Numbered from the stretch's first letter, positions 36,609 to 45,955 are shown. The stretch: 64,000 nt of DNA from Shinella sp. SUS2 (GCF_001262505.1 NZ_KQ410730.1:124001-188000); one strand, 5' to 3'. Program-made: numbers and translations. The notes: generated from the sequence alone by a model not told the origin.

Positions 36609-36961
36609 CCCTCTGGTGTGCCGCTCCCCCAAGCGGCCGTTCAAACAAGAGCAGACTCGAGCCTACGAAGCGGAGTCTGGGTGACGGGACGGAAAAAAAT
36701 ATGGCGGCGCAACAAATTCGCGTGATGAGAAGGTTGCATTGCAACATAGCGACAGGTTCGGCACCGCGTGCGGAAGGGGAATTCCACCCGCCGTCCGGCA
36801 AGACCAAGCACCGCGGCATCAATTCTTTGAAGTCTATTCGAATATACTGATCTTCCTGCAATTATGGGGTGCAGGAGCTCGCGAAGTTTTTTTCGAAGAC
36901 TATGCGCAATCGGTCTGGCGGGAGGCCGATTGCGGCAGGCCGGGGCCGAAATGCGGCGGGC
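36609..36961. promoter_or_regulatory. exoH promoter region, exoH-exoT gap
   Basis: This 353-bp stretch has lower GC than its surroundings around 36690-36860 and must carry the exoH operon promoter. It contains the palindromic element TTGCATTGCAACATA (36734-36748), shared with the exoY upstream region. In S. meliloti a small gene, exoI, occupies this interval; no such gene is seen here. Short open frames on either strand (for example 36739-37008 plus) lack support. Confidence 0.55.
36734..36748. promoter_or_regulatory. Palindromic motif upstream of exoH, shared with exoY
   Basis: TTGCATTGCAACATA, an almost perfect TTGCA/TGCAA palindrome 126 bp upstream of the exoH start. 13 of 15 bases match the element at 42298-42312 upstream of exoY. 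It is a candidate binding site for a shared exo regulator. Confidence 0.45.
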
Positions 36962-38434
36962 TCAGGGCAAAGCGGGCGATGTCTTGGGGCGGCGTGCGAG
37001 ATCGATGAGCTTGCGCAGCAGGGGACGCTCCGTCAGGAGGACCAGCCCGCCGTAGAGCACGCCGCCAAGCGCAATGCCGGCGACAAGCTGCAGGGTGGCC
37101 GGCAGCCGCTGGGCGAGGTAGTGCTCAAGGGCATAGCGCACGGCAAGCGCCATCAGCGCAGCCATCAGCATCGGGCGCACCGCGCGATAGAAGCCGGAGA
37201 GGAACGGCGTGCCATCGGCGCTGAACACCAGCCGGGAATACCCGACCAGCACCAGCGCATTGACGATGCAGAGTGCCGTCATCGCCGCGATCAACGTGCC
37301 CTCATAGGCGCCATAGGCGACGGCGGCGGTGGTGACGACGGCCCGGCCGACTGCCCAGCGGAAGAGCGCGCCGCCATGGCCGGCGCCTTTCAGATAGGGG
37401 ATGAACGTGCTGCAAGGCGTCAGGATGCCCTTTGACAGCGCGAGCAGGCCGAGCACCGGCCAGGCGGCTGCCCATTGCGGGCCGAACAGCAGGAGCATGG
37501 CGGGTTCGGCAAGCGCCCACAGGCCGAACATCATCGGCGCGAGCAGCAGGGTCGTCACCTGCGTGCTGAGCATCAGCGCCTGCGAACGGCGTTCGCGATC
37601 GTGCATCATCGCGCTGAAGGCGGGAAAGAGCACGCCCATGACGGCCGACAGCACCACCTGGTTGGGAATGCTGGAAAAGCGGTTCGCCGCGGAATAGGCC
37701 CCGGCTTCCGCCAGTCCCAGGAAGCGCGAGATGACGACCATCGGCGACTGGAAGGTGACGAAATTGGCGATCTCCGAGCCCATCAGCCCGAAGCTGAAGC
37801 GCGCGAGCCGCGTCACCTCGCCGAGACGGAAGGTGAGGCGCGGCAGGTAGCGCGAGACGAAGAACAGGCCGGCAAGCCGGATAACGCCCGCCACGAAAAG
37901 CTGGACGACCAGTGCGACGACGCCGAAGCCGGCGAGCGCCAGCACGACCGCGGCGATCGCCGCCAGCGATTCGGACACCATGCTCCAAAGCGCATCCTGG
38001 CTGAACTGCATGCGCCGGGCGACGAGGGCATAGGCGACGTCGCCGGCAAGCTGCAACGGAACGAGCAGGCTCATCAGGCGCAGGAGCGGGGCGGCATCGG
38101 CTGCACCGAGCCAGCCGGCCAATGGCTCGGCCCAGAAAAACAACCCCGCCGCCATCAGGAAGGCGAATGCCAGATTGGCCCAGAACACCGAGTGGATCGT
38201 CTCCTCGTCTTCCCGCGGCTCGAGGATGAGAGCCGAGGCGAGACCCGCCCCGCCGATCATCGCCAGGAACTGCACGAGGGCGAGCGCGACGGCCACCGCG
38301 CCGAACTCCTCGGGCGAAAGCAGCCGGGCGAGAATGGGCACCGTGACAAATTTAAGCCCGAATGTGCTTGTCTTGGATAGGACGCTCCAGCCGACGTTTC
38401 GCGTCACCGACTTCGCGTTCACCTGCTGGGACAT
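36962..38434 (-). CDS. exoT: Wzx-type flippase ExoT
   Basis: A 490-residue polytopic membrane protein (about 12-14 helices) of the polysaccharide-transporter/MOP superfamily that flips the undecaprenyl-linked succinoglycan repeat across the inner membrane. The N-terminus (NVGWSVLSKTSTFGLKFV, then ARLLSPEEFGAVAVALA) is characteristic of Wzx proteins. Transcribed in the same direction as exoH but separated by 353 bp; divergent from exoW. Confidence 0.9.
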   Translation of the reverse strand: MSQQVNAKSVTRNVGWSVLSKTSTFGLKFVTVPILARLLSPEEFGAVAVALALVQFLAMIGGAGLASALILEPREDEETIHSVFWANLAFAFLMAAGLFFWAEPLAGWLGAADAAPLLRLMSLLVPLQLAGDVAYALVARRMQFSQDALWSMVSESLAAIAAVVLALAGFGVVALVVQLFVAGVIRLAGLFFVSRYLPRLTFRLGEVTRLARFSFGLMGSEIANFVTFQSPMVVISRFLGLAEAGAYSAANRFSSIPNQVVLSAVMGVLFPAFSAMMHDRERRSQALMLSTQVTTLLLAPMMFGLWALAEPAMLLLFGPQWAAAWPVLGLLALSKGILTPCSTFIPYLKGAGHGGALFRWAVGRAVVTTAAVAYGAYEGTLIAAMTALCIVNALVLVGYSRLVFSADGTPFLSGFYRAVRPMLMAALMALAVRYALEHYLAQRLPATLQLVAGIALGGVLYGGLVLLTERPLLRKLIDLARRPKTSPALP

Positions 38435-38556
38435 GGCGGATACCTGCTCGAAAAAGGAGCCCTGGCGACGACGAAATGCCTGCGCCGGAAACGGCCGCGC
38501 CCCCGTGGGAGGAGACCATGCGAAACTCTTTCTAGAGAAACCACAGGGACGAAAAG

Positions 38557-39516
38557 ATGGCGAAGCTGACAGTTATCATCCCCTTCTATCAGAAGGAACC
38601 AGGCATCCTGGAGCGTGCGCTCAGGTCTGTTTTTTCCCAGAATTTCAACGACTTCGACGTTATCGTCGTTGACGACGAATCGCCGTATCCGGCCGATGGC
38701 GACATCATTGCGCTTTTACCGGAAGATCAGGCGCGCGTGCGCATCCTGCGCCAGGAAAATGCCGGGCCGGGCGGGGCACGCAACACCGGGCTCGACCATG
38801 TCTCCCCGGAAACCGAGCTCGTCGCCTTCCTTGATTCGGACGACACCTTCGCCCCCGGTCATCTCGCGCGCGCCCATGCGGCGATGACCCGGTACGGGGC
38901 CGATTGCTACTTCGCCTCCATCACGGGGGGCGATGCCTTCTACTATCATTTCGGCGTCGCCGATCTTGCGGAAAGCGAGACCGTGGTGCGGCTCGAGGAG
39001 GATCCGCTCCTCCTCGAAATCCCCGGCCTGACGCAGGTCATGCTGAAGAACTGGAGCTTCCTGCACCTCTCCTCGATGGTCATCGGCCGGCCGCTGATCG
39101 AGCAGGTGCGCTTCGATGCGGCGCTGCGGCTTGCTGCGGAAGACGTGCTGTTCTTCTGCGATTGCGTGCTGGCGGCCGGACGCGTCGTGCTCGGCGCGGA
39201 GGCGGGGGCCGTACGCGGCGAGGGGATCAACATCTTCCACGGCGTCGACAACGATTCCCCGCAATTCCTGCGCCAGCAGTTCAACACCTGGCTGGCGCTC
39301 GACCGGCTGGAGACGCGCTTCACCGAGCGGCCTGCGGAGGTCGCCTCGCTGCGCGCCTACAAGCAGACAGCCCGGCGCCAGGCACTCTGGGGGCAGGCGC
39401 GGCGCGTCAAGCGGCGCAAGCTGCCCCAGTTCGACATGCTCGCCCGCTGGGCACTGCGCGATCCGCGGTTGATCACAAGCGCCTTCGCGCTTGCCGTCGG
39501 CAAGGTCTCCCGTTGA
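38557..39516 (+). CDS. exoW: Succinoglycan glucosyltransferase ExoW (family 2)
   Basis: A 319-residue GT2 enzyme with LTVIIPFYQKEPGILERAL, IVVDDESPYPADGD and the DxD site in LVAFLDSDDTFAPGH. A central AAEDVLFFCDCVLAAG segment matches the acceptor-binding part of the family. In S. meliloti ExoW adds a late side-chain glucose before pyruvylation. It is divergent from exoT (122-bp gap) and precedes exoV. Confidence 0.88.
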   Translation: MAKLTVIIPFYQKEPGILERALRSVFSQNFNDFDVIVVDDESPYPADGDIIALLPEDQARVRILRQENAGPGGARNTGLDHVSPETELVAFLDSDDTFAPGHLARAHAAMTRYGADCYFASITGGDAFYYHFGVADLAESETVVRLEEDPLLLEIPGLTQVMLKNWSFLHLSSMVIGRPLIEQVRFDAALRLAAEDVLFFCDCVLAAGRVVLGAEAGAVRGEGINIFHGVDNDSPQFLRQQFNTWLALDRLETRFTERPAEVASLRAYKQTARRQALWGQARRVKRRKLPQFDMLARWALRDPRLITSAFALAVGKVSR

Positions 39517-39527
39517 TCCCTTTTCGC

Positions 39528-39546
39528 GCCGGGCAGCACGCCCGGC
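39528..39546 (+). terminator. Hairpin between exoW and exoV
   Basis: Perfect 7-bp stem GCCGGGC-AGCAC-GCCCGGC followed by CCTTTTG, just after the exoW stop and before the exoV ribosome site. It may be a partial terminator or an mRNA-stabilising hairpin. Confidence 0.5.
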
Positions 39547-39579
39547 CCTTTTGCGACCCGCTTTTCCAAGGAGGTGGAC

Positions 39580-40527
39580 ATGAAGCCCTATTACTGGAAA
39601 TCGCAGCACGGCAATTTCGGCGACGACCTCAATCTCTGGCTCTGGGACTTCCTGCTGCCGGGCTTTCGCGCGGTCCATCCGGACGTGCTGCTCGTCGGCG
39701 TCGGCACCGTGCTGAACAGGGCCTTGCTGCCCGAGGCAGGGCGCAAGCTCGTCATCGGCAGCGGCTTCGGCTACGGCGCGCTGCCGGACATGCGGGATGA
39801 AGGCGTCTGGGACATTCGCTGCGTGCGCGGGCCGCTGACGGCGCAAAAGGTGGGTGTGCCGGAGGCGCTGGGCGTCATCGACCCGGCGGTGCTGGTGGCC
39901 GACATGCCGGAGTTTTCAAACCTGCCGAAGCGTCATGGCTGCAGCTTCGTGCCCCATTGGGAATCGGCGGTGGCGGGCCTGTGGCCCACCGTCTGCACCA
40001 CGGCCGGCCTCACCTATATCGATCCGCGCGGCGAGGCGAAGGCGGTGATCCGGGCAATCGCACAGTCAGAGCGGATCGTCGCGGAATCCATGCATGGCGC
40101 GATCCTCGCCGACGCCTTCCGCGTGCCCTGGGTGGCCGTCAGCACGTCGGACAGCATCAACAGCTTCAAATGGCGCGACTGGGCCGCAACGGTAGGGGTC
40201 GAGCACCGGCCGCGGCGCGTGCCGATCTCCAGCCGCGCGGAGGCCATCGTCAAGGGCGCCCGCTTCTGGGGCGTCGATTACGAGGGGCGCAGCGCCGTGC
40301 GGCCCGCGCCCGGCCAGGCCGGGGATGTCGCGGTGGCCGAGGCCGCCAGGCCGGCATCCGGCGCGGGCCTTCGCCTTGCGGCCAAGCAGGTGCTCGCCGC
40401 CCCCTCGACACTGGCGCTCTGGCAGGCGAGCCGCGCCGAGCCGCAACTCAGCGCCGACACCCGCCTCGCAGCGCGCAAGGCACAGCTCTACGATGTGCTG
40501 GAAGACGTGCGGCGCGACTACCTGTAA
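39580..40527 (+). CDS. exoV: Succinoglycan pyruvyltransferase ExoV
   Basis: A 315-residue protein of the polysaccharide pyruvyltransferase family (ketal pyruvate from phosphoenolpyruvate onto the terminal glucose). Typical features are the N-terminal HGNFGDDLNLW, the glycine-rich IGSGFGYG, VRGPLTAQKVG and the later AESMHGAILADAFRVPW motif. The ATG follows a near-perfect AAGGAGG (39568-39574) by 5 bases; a GTG two codons upstream is less likely. It converges on exoU. Confidence 0.9.
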   Translation: MKPYYWKSQHGNFGDDLNLWLWDFLLPGFRAVHPDVLLVGVGTVLNRALLPEAGRKLVIGSGFGYGALPDMRDEGVWDIRCVRGPLTAQKVGVPEALGVIDPAVLVADMPEFSNLPKRHGCSFVPHWESAVAGLWPTVCTTAGLTYIDPRGEAKAVIRAIAQSERIVAESMHGAILADAFRVPWVAVSTSDSINSFKWRDWAATVGVEHRPRRVPISSRAEAIVKGARFWGVDYEGRSAVRPAPGQAGDVAVAEAARPASGAGLRLAAKQVLAAPSTLALWQASRAEPQLSADTRLAARKAQLYDVLEDVRRDYL

Positions 40528-40542
40528 AGCCGGCGATGCCGG

Positions 40543-40562
40543 GCCGGCCCTGTCAGGCCGGC
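40543..40562. terminator. Hairpin between convergent exoV and exoU
   Basis: GCCGGCC-CTGTCA-GGCCGGC, a perfect 7-bp stem that overlaps the exoU stop codon in the 25-bp gap between convergent genes; a probable two-way terminator. Confidence 0.5.
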
Positions 40563-41551
40563 TCGGCGGGGGAGGCGGGCAAAAGGTAGCGCGGGCCTGC
40601 CGGCGCCGGCGGCTGCGGACGCAAACGCCGGTAGGCGGTCTCCGCCTTGTCGCGCAGGATGCCGCCGGCAATGGCCGGCAGGGTGGCAGGATTGCCGAAG
40701 GCATAGGCGAGCGCCGCACCGACGCCCCGCTCCCGCCTGCTGTCGAGGAAATGGCGCAGGGCATGACGGTCGCCGATCTGGCGGCAGTGCCGGCGCATGA
40801 CGCCGAGCGCCTCCGGGGAAACGCCGCCCGCCGCAAGGATCGACCGCTCCGCTGCATGCAGCGCCGCCAGATCCTCCGTGCGGTGCCGGCCGCTGAGCGA
40901 GTTCTCACGCACCAGCGCGCCGTAGCCACAGCTCTCGATCACCGTATAGCGCGCGCCGTTTGCCAGCGCCCGCACATAGAGCTCGTAGTCCTCGCCCAGC
41001 CGCATCTCTTCGCGGTAGCGCAGCCCGTGCGCATCGAGAAAGGCGCGGCGCATGAGCGGCTTCAGGAAACCGAGTTCTCCGCGCGGCGCGCCGCGGCGGG
41101 AGATGTTGCCCTCCACGAAGGCCTTGAGATCGAGCCGGCGCGGGCGGGGCGCGAACTGCGCCGGCTGGCGGAGCGGCTCGGTCTCGGCCATGAAGGCGAT
41201 GTTGTCAGCGATGAAATCCCAGTCCGGGCAGGCGAGCATCTGGCGGAAACGGCCGGGAAAGAAGATGTCGTCCGCATCGAGAATGGCGATCAGCGGCGCG
41301 CGGGACACCGCAATCGCCCGGTTGCGGGCCGCCGAGGGTCCGCGGTTTTGGACGAAACCCAGGATATCCAGCCGGCCGCTCGCATCGTTCGCGGCGGCGG
41401 CCGCCGCCATGGTGCGGTCGTCCGAGCCGTCGTCGACCACCACGACTTCGGCCACTTCCGGCTGCGCAAGAGCCGAGCCAACGGCCTTCCCGATCGTCTT
41501 TTCTGCATTCTTCGCGGCAATGATGACGCAGACCGTTTCTTCCCGGGCCAT
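40553..41551 (-). CDS. exoU: Succinoglycan glucosyltransferase ExoU (family 2)
   Basis: A 332-residue GT2 enzyme with VCVIIAAKNAEKTIGKAVG, VVVDDGSDDRT and the DxD motif in AILDADDIFFPGRF. GEDYELYVRALANGARY forms the acceptor part. It adds a side-chain glucose in succinoglycan assembly; identity rests on family and on its place between exoV and exoX. The ATG was chosen because GGGGAG precedes it by 5 bases; a GTG two codons upstream has no spacing. Confidence 0.87.
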   Translation of the reverse strand: MAREETVCVIIAAKNAEKTIGKAVGSALAQPEVAEVVVVDDGSDDRTMAAAAAANDASGRLDILGFVQNRGPSAARNRAIAVSRAPLIAILDADDIFFPGRFRQMLACPDWDFIADNIAFMAETEPLRQPAQFAPRPRRLDLKAFVEGNISRRGAPRGELGFLKPLMRRAFLDAHGLRYREEMRLGEDYELYVRALANGARYTVIESCGYGALVRENSLSGRHRTEDLAALHAAERSILAAGGVSPEALGVMRRHCRQIGDRHALRHFLDSRRERGVGAALAYAFGNPATLPAIAGGILRDKAETAYRRLRPQPPAPAGPRYLLPASPAEPA

Positions 41552-41598
41552 GAGCACTCCCCGTCACGCGTTGGACCATGGCGCGGTACCTGCCCGCG

Positions 41599-41612
41599 CT
41601 GCAATGCAGCAT
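41599..41612. promoter_or_regulatory. Variant palindrome upstream of exoU
   Basis: CTGCAATGCAGCAT, 48 bp before the exoU start, differs from the exoH element at 3 of 14 positions and keeps its palindromic form (CTGCA/TGCAG). It may be a weaker copy of the same site. Confidence 0.3.
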
Positions 41613-41659
41613 GAAAGGGGAAAAGGGCACAAAAACGACCCGCAGGGGTCATGCGGGGG

Positions 41660-41986
41660 TCAGGGTTTGGAGTGGCCGGGCTCGTTCATCGAAACGGGAA
41701 CCTTGCTCTTGGCCGCGTCGCGGGATTTGTCGGCATCCGGCGTGCCGGGGTCGGTTCCCTGCCGGCGCTCCCGCGCCGTCCGCCAGACGAGAAAGAGCGT
41801 GGTGAGGAAGTAGCCGATCTGGATGAGGATGGCGCAGAGGAACGTCTGCCAGGCGGTTGTGGCGAGCGAACCGGTGGACAGATAGCTCACCACGGCGAAG
41901 GCGACGAGCGCGATGGCCATGCTGAGGAAGAAGCGCGGCGCATAGGCCATGCTGTCCCGCCACTTTTTGTCCGGTACGCGTTTCAT
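41660..41986 (-). CDS. exoX: ExoX-like small membrane repressor of exopolysaccharide synthesis
   Basis: A 108-residue protein with two hydrophobic helices (about 18-37 and 45-67) and a hydrophilic, charged C-terminal tail. ExoX/PsiA/SyrA-type proteins are small inner-membrane proteins that lower exopolysaccharide synthesis post-translationally in balance with the priming enzyme ExoY. Its size, topology and exact position between exoU and exoY, divergent from exoY, match exoX of S. meliloti. No catalytic motifs are expected or seen. Identity rests more on context than on sequence. Confidence 0.75.
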   Translation of the reverse strand: MKRVPDKKWRDSMAYAPRFFLSMAIALVAFAVVSYLSTGSLATTAWQTFLCAILIQIGYFLTTLFLVWRTARERRQGTDPGTPDADKSRDAAKSKVPVSMNEPGHSKP

Positions 41987-42665
41987 CGTTGGATTCGCCT
42001 TCTCCTCGCAGGCTGCCCGGCACTATAATGTGCCGCTTCAAGAGGTGCAATCAAAGGCCAGAACCCGCAGGCGCCTGCACCGGTTCCACCCTAGCCCGGC
42101 GACCTTGCGCTTCCGTTAAACCAAACCGCCTGCGATTCGCCGCCTTGTTTTCGCCCCAATCAAGCCCGGTTGCGCGCCGCATGCGGGTTATCGCACCTCC
42201 AGCCTATCCGCGGAGTTGCGAAGGCCATGCCGATGGATCAAATTTTGTTACGGTTTCAGTGCCTTTTCATCGGAAACTGTGCGTTGCAAAAGCAATATTG
42301 CATCGCAAAATAAACGGCGCTCCGCGTGTATATTTTGAGAGAATTTCAACCTGTGAAAGTCGATTACCGGAATCGCTTCGTACTTATCTGGCATGATTTT
42401 TATCAAAAGAAGTGATTGTGAAGAAGCCTACTGAATATCTGAGACAGAAAAAAACGGAAATATCCGGGCGCATCACGAAAACAGGCCGAACCATCTGCGG
42501 AAGGACTTCAATTTAGCACATAACGTATTTCTTAAATTCACAGCGTCCGCAACTAACACCGACTTCACGTTTCAAAAAACAAACTGTGACCACACAGTCC
42601 GCATTGGATGACGAGGCGCGTCCGAAGGGACCGACCCTATCGCAAATCCAAGTGGAGCCCTCTCT
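41987..42665. promoter_or_regulatory. exoX-exoY divergent control region
   Basis: A 679-bp non-coding stretch, clearly AT-richer than the window between about 42230 and 42600. A long AT-rich leader is typical of exoY in rhizobia, where regulators such as MucR and the ExoR/ExoS/ChvI pathway act. It carries overlapping TTGC/GCAA palindromes at 42284-42312 (TTGCAAAAGCAA, GCAATATTGC, TTGCATCGCAAAATA). No gene is supported here; promoter hexamers were not assigned. Confidence 0.6.
42298..42312. promoter_or_regulatory. Palindromic motif upstream of exoY, shared with exoH
   Basis: TTGCATCGCAAAATA; 13 of 15 bases match 36734-36748 upstream of exoH. Two more TTGC/GCAA palindromes overlap it on the 5' side (42284-42301), so this looks like a multi-site operator about 350 bp before exoY and 310 bp before exoX. 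Confidence 0.45.
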
Positions 42666-43343
42666 ATGAAGTCCGCGACACGATCGGCCAGTTCGCCGTA
42701 TTTCAGTTCGTTTGCAACCGGCGCCCCGCCGGTGGGAGGAATATCGAAACGAAGCTTCGACATCCTCGTGGCGCTTGGCGCCTTCATCCTCATCAGCCCC
42801 ATCTTCCTGATGATCATGGCGCTGGTGAAGTTTTCCGACGGCGGCAGTGTCTTCTACGGCCATCGCCGCATCGGCTACAACGGCACGACCTTCCGCTGCC
42901 TGAAGTTCCGCACGATGGCGGAAAATGGCGACGCCATCATGCAGCAATACCTGAAGGACAACCCGGCCGCCTATGAGGAGTGGCGCAACGCGCGCAAGCT
43001 GCAGCACGATCCGCGCGTGACCGTCGTCGGCACCGTGCTGCGCAAGCTCAGCCTCGACGAGCTGCCACAGCTCTTCAACATCCTGCGCGGCGAGATGAGC
43101 CTCGTCGGGCCGCGTCCGGTGGTGGAAGACGAACTGGAGCTCTACGAGGCCTCCGCCATCTACTATCTCCAGACCCGCCCCGGCCTTACGGGCCTCTGGC
43201 AGGTCAGCGGGCGCAACGACGTGTCCTATGCGGCACGCGTCGCCTTCGATACGCACTATGTGTGCAACTGGTCACTGGTAAGCGATCTCATGATCGTCGC
43301 CCGCACCATCCCGGCCGTCTGCCTTTCGCGCGGCAGCTATTGA
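42666..43343 (+). CDS. exoY: Undecaprenyl-phosphate galactose phosphotransferase ExoY
   Basis: A 225-residue sugar-phosphate transferase that starts repeat-unit synthesis by moving galactose-1-phosphate from UDP-galactose to undecaprenyl phosphate. A membrane helix (about 31-53) precedes the catalytic part with [32 protein letters not shown] and [11 protein letters not shown], then [15 protein letters not shown]. The length and single membrane segment suit ExoY, the short type lacking the extra N-terminal helices of WbaP. GGAG lies 9 bases before the ATG. It heads exoY-F-Q-Z. Confidence 0.94.
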   Translation: MKSATRSASSPYFSSFATGAPPVGGISKRSFDILVALGAFILISPIFLMIMALVKFSDGGSVFYGHRRIGYNGTTFRCLKFRTMAENGDAIMQQYLKDNPAAYEEWRNARKLQHDPRVTVVGTVLRKLSLDELPQLFNILRGEMSLVGPRPVVEDELELYEASAIYYLQTRPGLTGLWQVSGRNDVSYAARVAFDTHYVCNWSLVSDLMIVARTIPAVCLSRGSY

Positions 43344-43398
43344 TCCGGCAGCAACGCCCGCGGCCCCGGCTGCGGAGCGCCGGAAGACAGGGGTTCTC

Positions 43399-44670
43399 AT
43401 GAACACGAAGACACCGAACGCGGCTTTCGCCGCAGCCGCGTTTCCCATGAAGGCACGCACGGCGCTGTGCCTTGCTTTTCTCGTCCTTGCCGGTCCGGCG
43501 GGTGCACAGGCCGGTGAATACCGGCTCGGCGTGATGGACAAGCTGCGCATCCGCGTTGCCGAATGGCAGACCGCCGAAGGGGCGATCCGCGACTGGAGCG
43601 CCGTCAGTGGCGACTACAGCATCGGAGCGGACGGAGCGGTTTCCGTGCCCTTCATCGGCCCGTTGCCGGCAGACGGCCGCACGACCGGCGAGCTTGCCGA
43701 GGAGATCGGCCAGAAGATGCAGGTGCTGTTCGGCCTGCGCGACCGTCCGTCCGCCTCGGTGGAGATCGCCGAATACCGGCCGGTCTATCTCGCCGGCGAG
43801 GTGCAGACGCCCGGCGCCTATCCCTATGCACCGGGGCTGACGGTGCTGAAGGCCGTCAGCTTCGGCGGGGGCCTGCGCCGCGCCGATGCCAGCCAGCGCT
43901 TCACGCGGGATTTCCTGCGCTCCGAAGGCGAGGCCGCCGTCTTTCTTTCCGAACGCAACCGCCTGCTGGTCCGCCGCGCCCGCATCCAGGCGGAAATGAA
44001 CAACGCCAAGGGCATCGCCATGCCGAAGGAGCTCGGCGAGGCCGAGGAGGCGCGCGCCCTGATGGAAAGCGAGACGGCGCTGATGGTCTCGCGGGAGAAG
44101 CGCCAACGCCTGCAATTGACGGCGCTCGCCGACCTAAAATCCCTGCTCAGCACCGAGATCGAGGCGCTCGGCAAGAAATCGCAGACCCAGACGCGGCAGC
44201 TCGAGCTCGTCCAGGCCGATCTCGACAAGGTCGACACACTCGCCGAAAAGGGCCTGGCGATCAGCTCCCGGCGGCTGGCGCTGGAGCAGCGCACGGCCGA
44301 CCTGCAAGCCGCCCTGCTCGACATCGACACCGCCTCGCTGAAGGCCAAGCAGGACATCAACAAGGCCACGCAGGACGAGACCAACCTCACGAACGACTGG
44401 GATGCGCAGCTTGCCCAGGAGTTGCAGAACACCGAGCAGGAACTCGACACGCTGGCCCTGAAACTCGGCACGAGCCGTAGCCTGATGTCGGAGGCGCTGA
44501 TGCAATCGGCCGATGCGGCCGCCTTCAAGGACGGGCTCTCCTCCGCCAACATCGCCTATTCGATCCTGCGCACGGTGAAGGGCAAGGCCGAAGAGATCAG
44601 CGCCACCGAGACGACGACGGTCCTGCCGGGCGACATCGTCAAGGTGGGGCTGAGCCTGAAGACGCAGTGA
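43399..44670 (+). CDS. exoF: Outer-membrane/periplasmic polysaccharide export protein ExoF
   Basis: A 423-residue secreted export protein (OPX/Wza-related). The signal peptide (about 1-37, ending AGAQA) is followed by the polysaccharide export domain (YRLGVMDKLRIRVAEW) and a SLBB-like segment (VYLAGEVQTPGAYPYAPGLT). The C-terminal half is mostly charged coiled coil (about 180-370), probably spanning the periplasm to meet ExoP. Start: the first ATG is used; an internal ATG 16 codons on (MKARTALCLAFLVLA) also gives a good signal peptide. Confidence 0.9.
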   Translation: MNTKTPNAAFAAAAFPMKARTALCLAFLVLAGPAGAQAGEYRLGVMDKLRIRVAEWQTAEGAIRDWSAVSGDYSIGADGAVSVPFIGPLPADGRTTGELAEEIGQKMQVLFGLRDRPSASVEIAEYRPVYLAGEVQTPGAYPYAPGLTVLKAVSFGGGLRRADASQRFTRDFLRSEGEAAVFLSERNRLLVRRARIQAEMNNAKGIAMPKELGEAEEARALMESETALMVSREKRQRLQLTALADLKSLLSTEIEALGKKSQTQTRQLELVQADLDKVDTLAEKGLAISSRRLALEQRTADLQAALLDIDTASLKAKQDINKATQDETNLTNDWDAQLAQELQNTEQELDTLALKLGTSRSLMSEALMQSADAAAFKDGLSSANIAYSILRTVKGKAEEISATETTTVLPGDIVKVGLSLKTQ

Positions 44671-44677
44671 GCCGGAC

Positions 44678-45955
44678 ATGCGGATCGCCAAGGCAAGCCT
44701 GATCGAGCCGGGAGCCAACACGGCCTATGCCGCAACGGCCGTCGCGCTGTCCTTCTTCGTCTTCGCCTATTCCTTCCGCTTCGGTCAGGTGTCGATCCTC
44801 GCCTACTACGCGCTGTGGCTGCCACTGGTCGTCGTCGACTACCGGCGGGTGCTCGGGAACTATGCGCGCTACGGCTGGATCTTCGCCTTCGCCATTTTCG
44901 CCTGCCTTTCCGTCTTCTGGTCGCAGGCGCCAGGCGTCACGACCCGGGCGGGCGTGCAATATCTCTCCCATGTCGTCTGCGCGCTGATCGCCATGCGCGT
45001 CGTCGACACGCGCACGCTGGTGCGCGGCGGCCTTGCCGGCACGGCGCTCGTCTTGTGTTACTCGCTCGTCTTCGGCGTCTACCATCTCGATCCGCTCGAC
45101 GGCACCTACAGCTTCGTCGGCGCCTTCGCCTCCAAGAACCAGCTTGGCTTTTATGCCTCGCTCGCCGTGCTCTTCGCCTTCGCCGCGCTCTTTCTCGGGG
45201 GTGAGCGCGGGGCGTGGAAGCTCGTCGCCCTTGTCTGCGTGGCGGTCGCGCTCTACTGCCTGAAAGCCTCGCAATCGGCGACCTCCGTGCTGACGACCGC
45301 CGCCGTCGCGGGCCTCTGCCTCGGGCTGAAGGCGCTGGAATGGCTGGCGCCGGCACACCGCAAGATCCTGTTTCTCGTGCTCGCCGTCTTCGCCGCGCTC
45401 GTGCTCCTCGCCGGAGCCTATGGCGGGGGCTATGCGCTGGTGCTCGGCGCCTTCGGCAAGGATGCGACGCTGACGGGGCGCACCTATCTCTGGCAGCAGG
45501 GCATCGAGACAGCCGCGACCGCACCCTTCGTCGGCATCGGCTACCAGGCCTTCTGGGTGCAGGGTTTTGCCGAGGCCGAGCGGCTGTGGGCCGCCTTCTT
45601 CATCGGCACCCGCTCGGGCTTCCACTTCCACAACACCTTCATCGCCGCGACGGTGGAGACCGGTCTGATCGGCTGCCTGCTCCTGTCGATGGTGCTGCTC
45701 GTCGCACTCGCCGGCCATCTCCACCGGCTACTCTCTGCCGCGCACGACCTGGAGGCGCTGGTTCTCTTCACCGTGGCGGCGCTTTTGGCGGTGCGCACCT
45801 TCGTCGAGATCGACATCCTCAATCCCTACCATGTCGGCTCGTTCCTACTCTATTTCGCCGCCGGCAAGCTGGCCGATGCCCGCCGCGCCCGAAGGCTGCA
45901 GCCGGTGTATCGCGTCAGGCTGCCACTGCGCCCAGAAGGGGCCATCCGCCCATGA
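44678..45955 (+). CDS. exoQ: Succinoglycan polymerase ExoQ (O-antigen ligase/Wzy family)
   Basis: A 425-residue polytopic protein (about 11 helices) of the Wzy/O-antigen ligase family. The large periplasmic loop carries TLTGRTYLWQQGIETA and FHFHNTFIAATVETGLIG, the conserved region of polymerases. It joins flipped octasaccharide units, particularly for high-molecular-weight succinoglycan. It starts 7 bp after exoF and overlaps exoZ by 4 bp. Confidence 0.9.
   Translation: MRIAKASLIEPGANTAYAATAVALSFFVFAYSFRFGQVSILAYYALWLPLVVVDYRRVLGNYARYGWIFAFAIFACLSVFWSQAPGVTTRAGVQYLSHVVCALIAMRVVDTRTLVRGGLAGTALVLCYSLVFGVYHLDPLDGTYSFVGAFASKNQLGFYASLAVLFAFAALFLGGERGAWKLVALVCVAVALYCLKASQSATSVLTTAAVAGLCLGLKALEWLAPAHRKILFLVLAVFAALVLLAGAYGGGYALVLGAFGKDATLTGRTYLWQQGIETAATAPFVGIGYQAFWVQGFAEAERLWAAFFIGTRSGFHFHNTFIAATVETGLIGCLLLSMVLLVALAGHLHRLLSAAHDLEALVLFTVAALLAVRTFVEIDILNPYHVGSFLLYFAAGKLADARRARRLQPVYRVRLPLRPEGAIRP

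Noticed and set aside
36739..37008. Small plus-strand frame in the exoH-exoT gap as a possible exoI
   Set aside because: It runs into the 3' end of exoT on the opposite strand and has neither a ribosome site nor similarity to a secreted nuclease-like ExoI.
27137..40558. CCTGTCAGGCC shared by the hairpins after spoVR/exoP and exoV/exoU
   Set aside because: In the exoU copy much of it is the coding end plus TGA stop in a GC-rich context, so coincidence is the simpler explanation.
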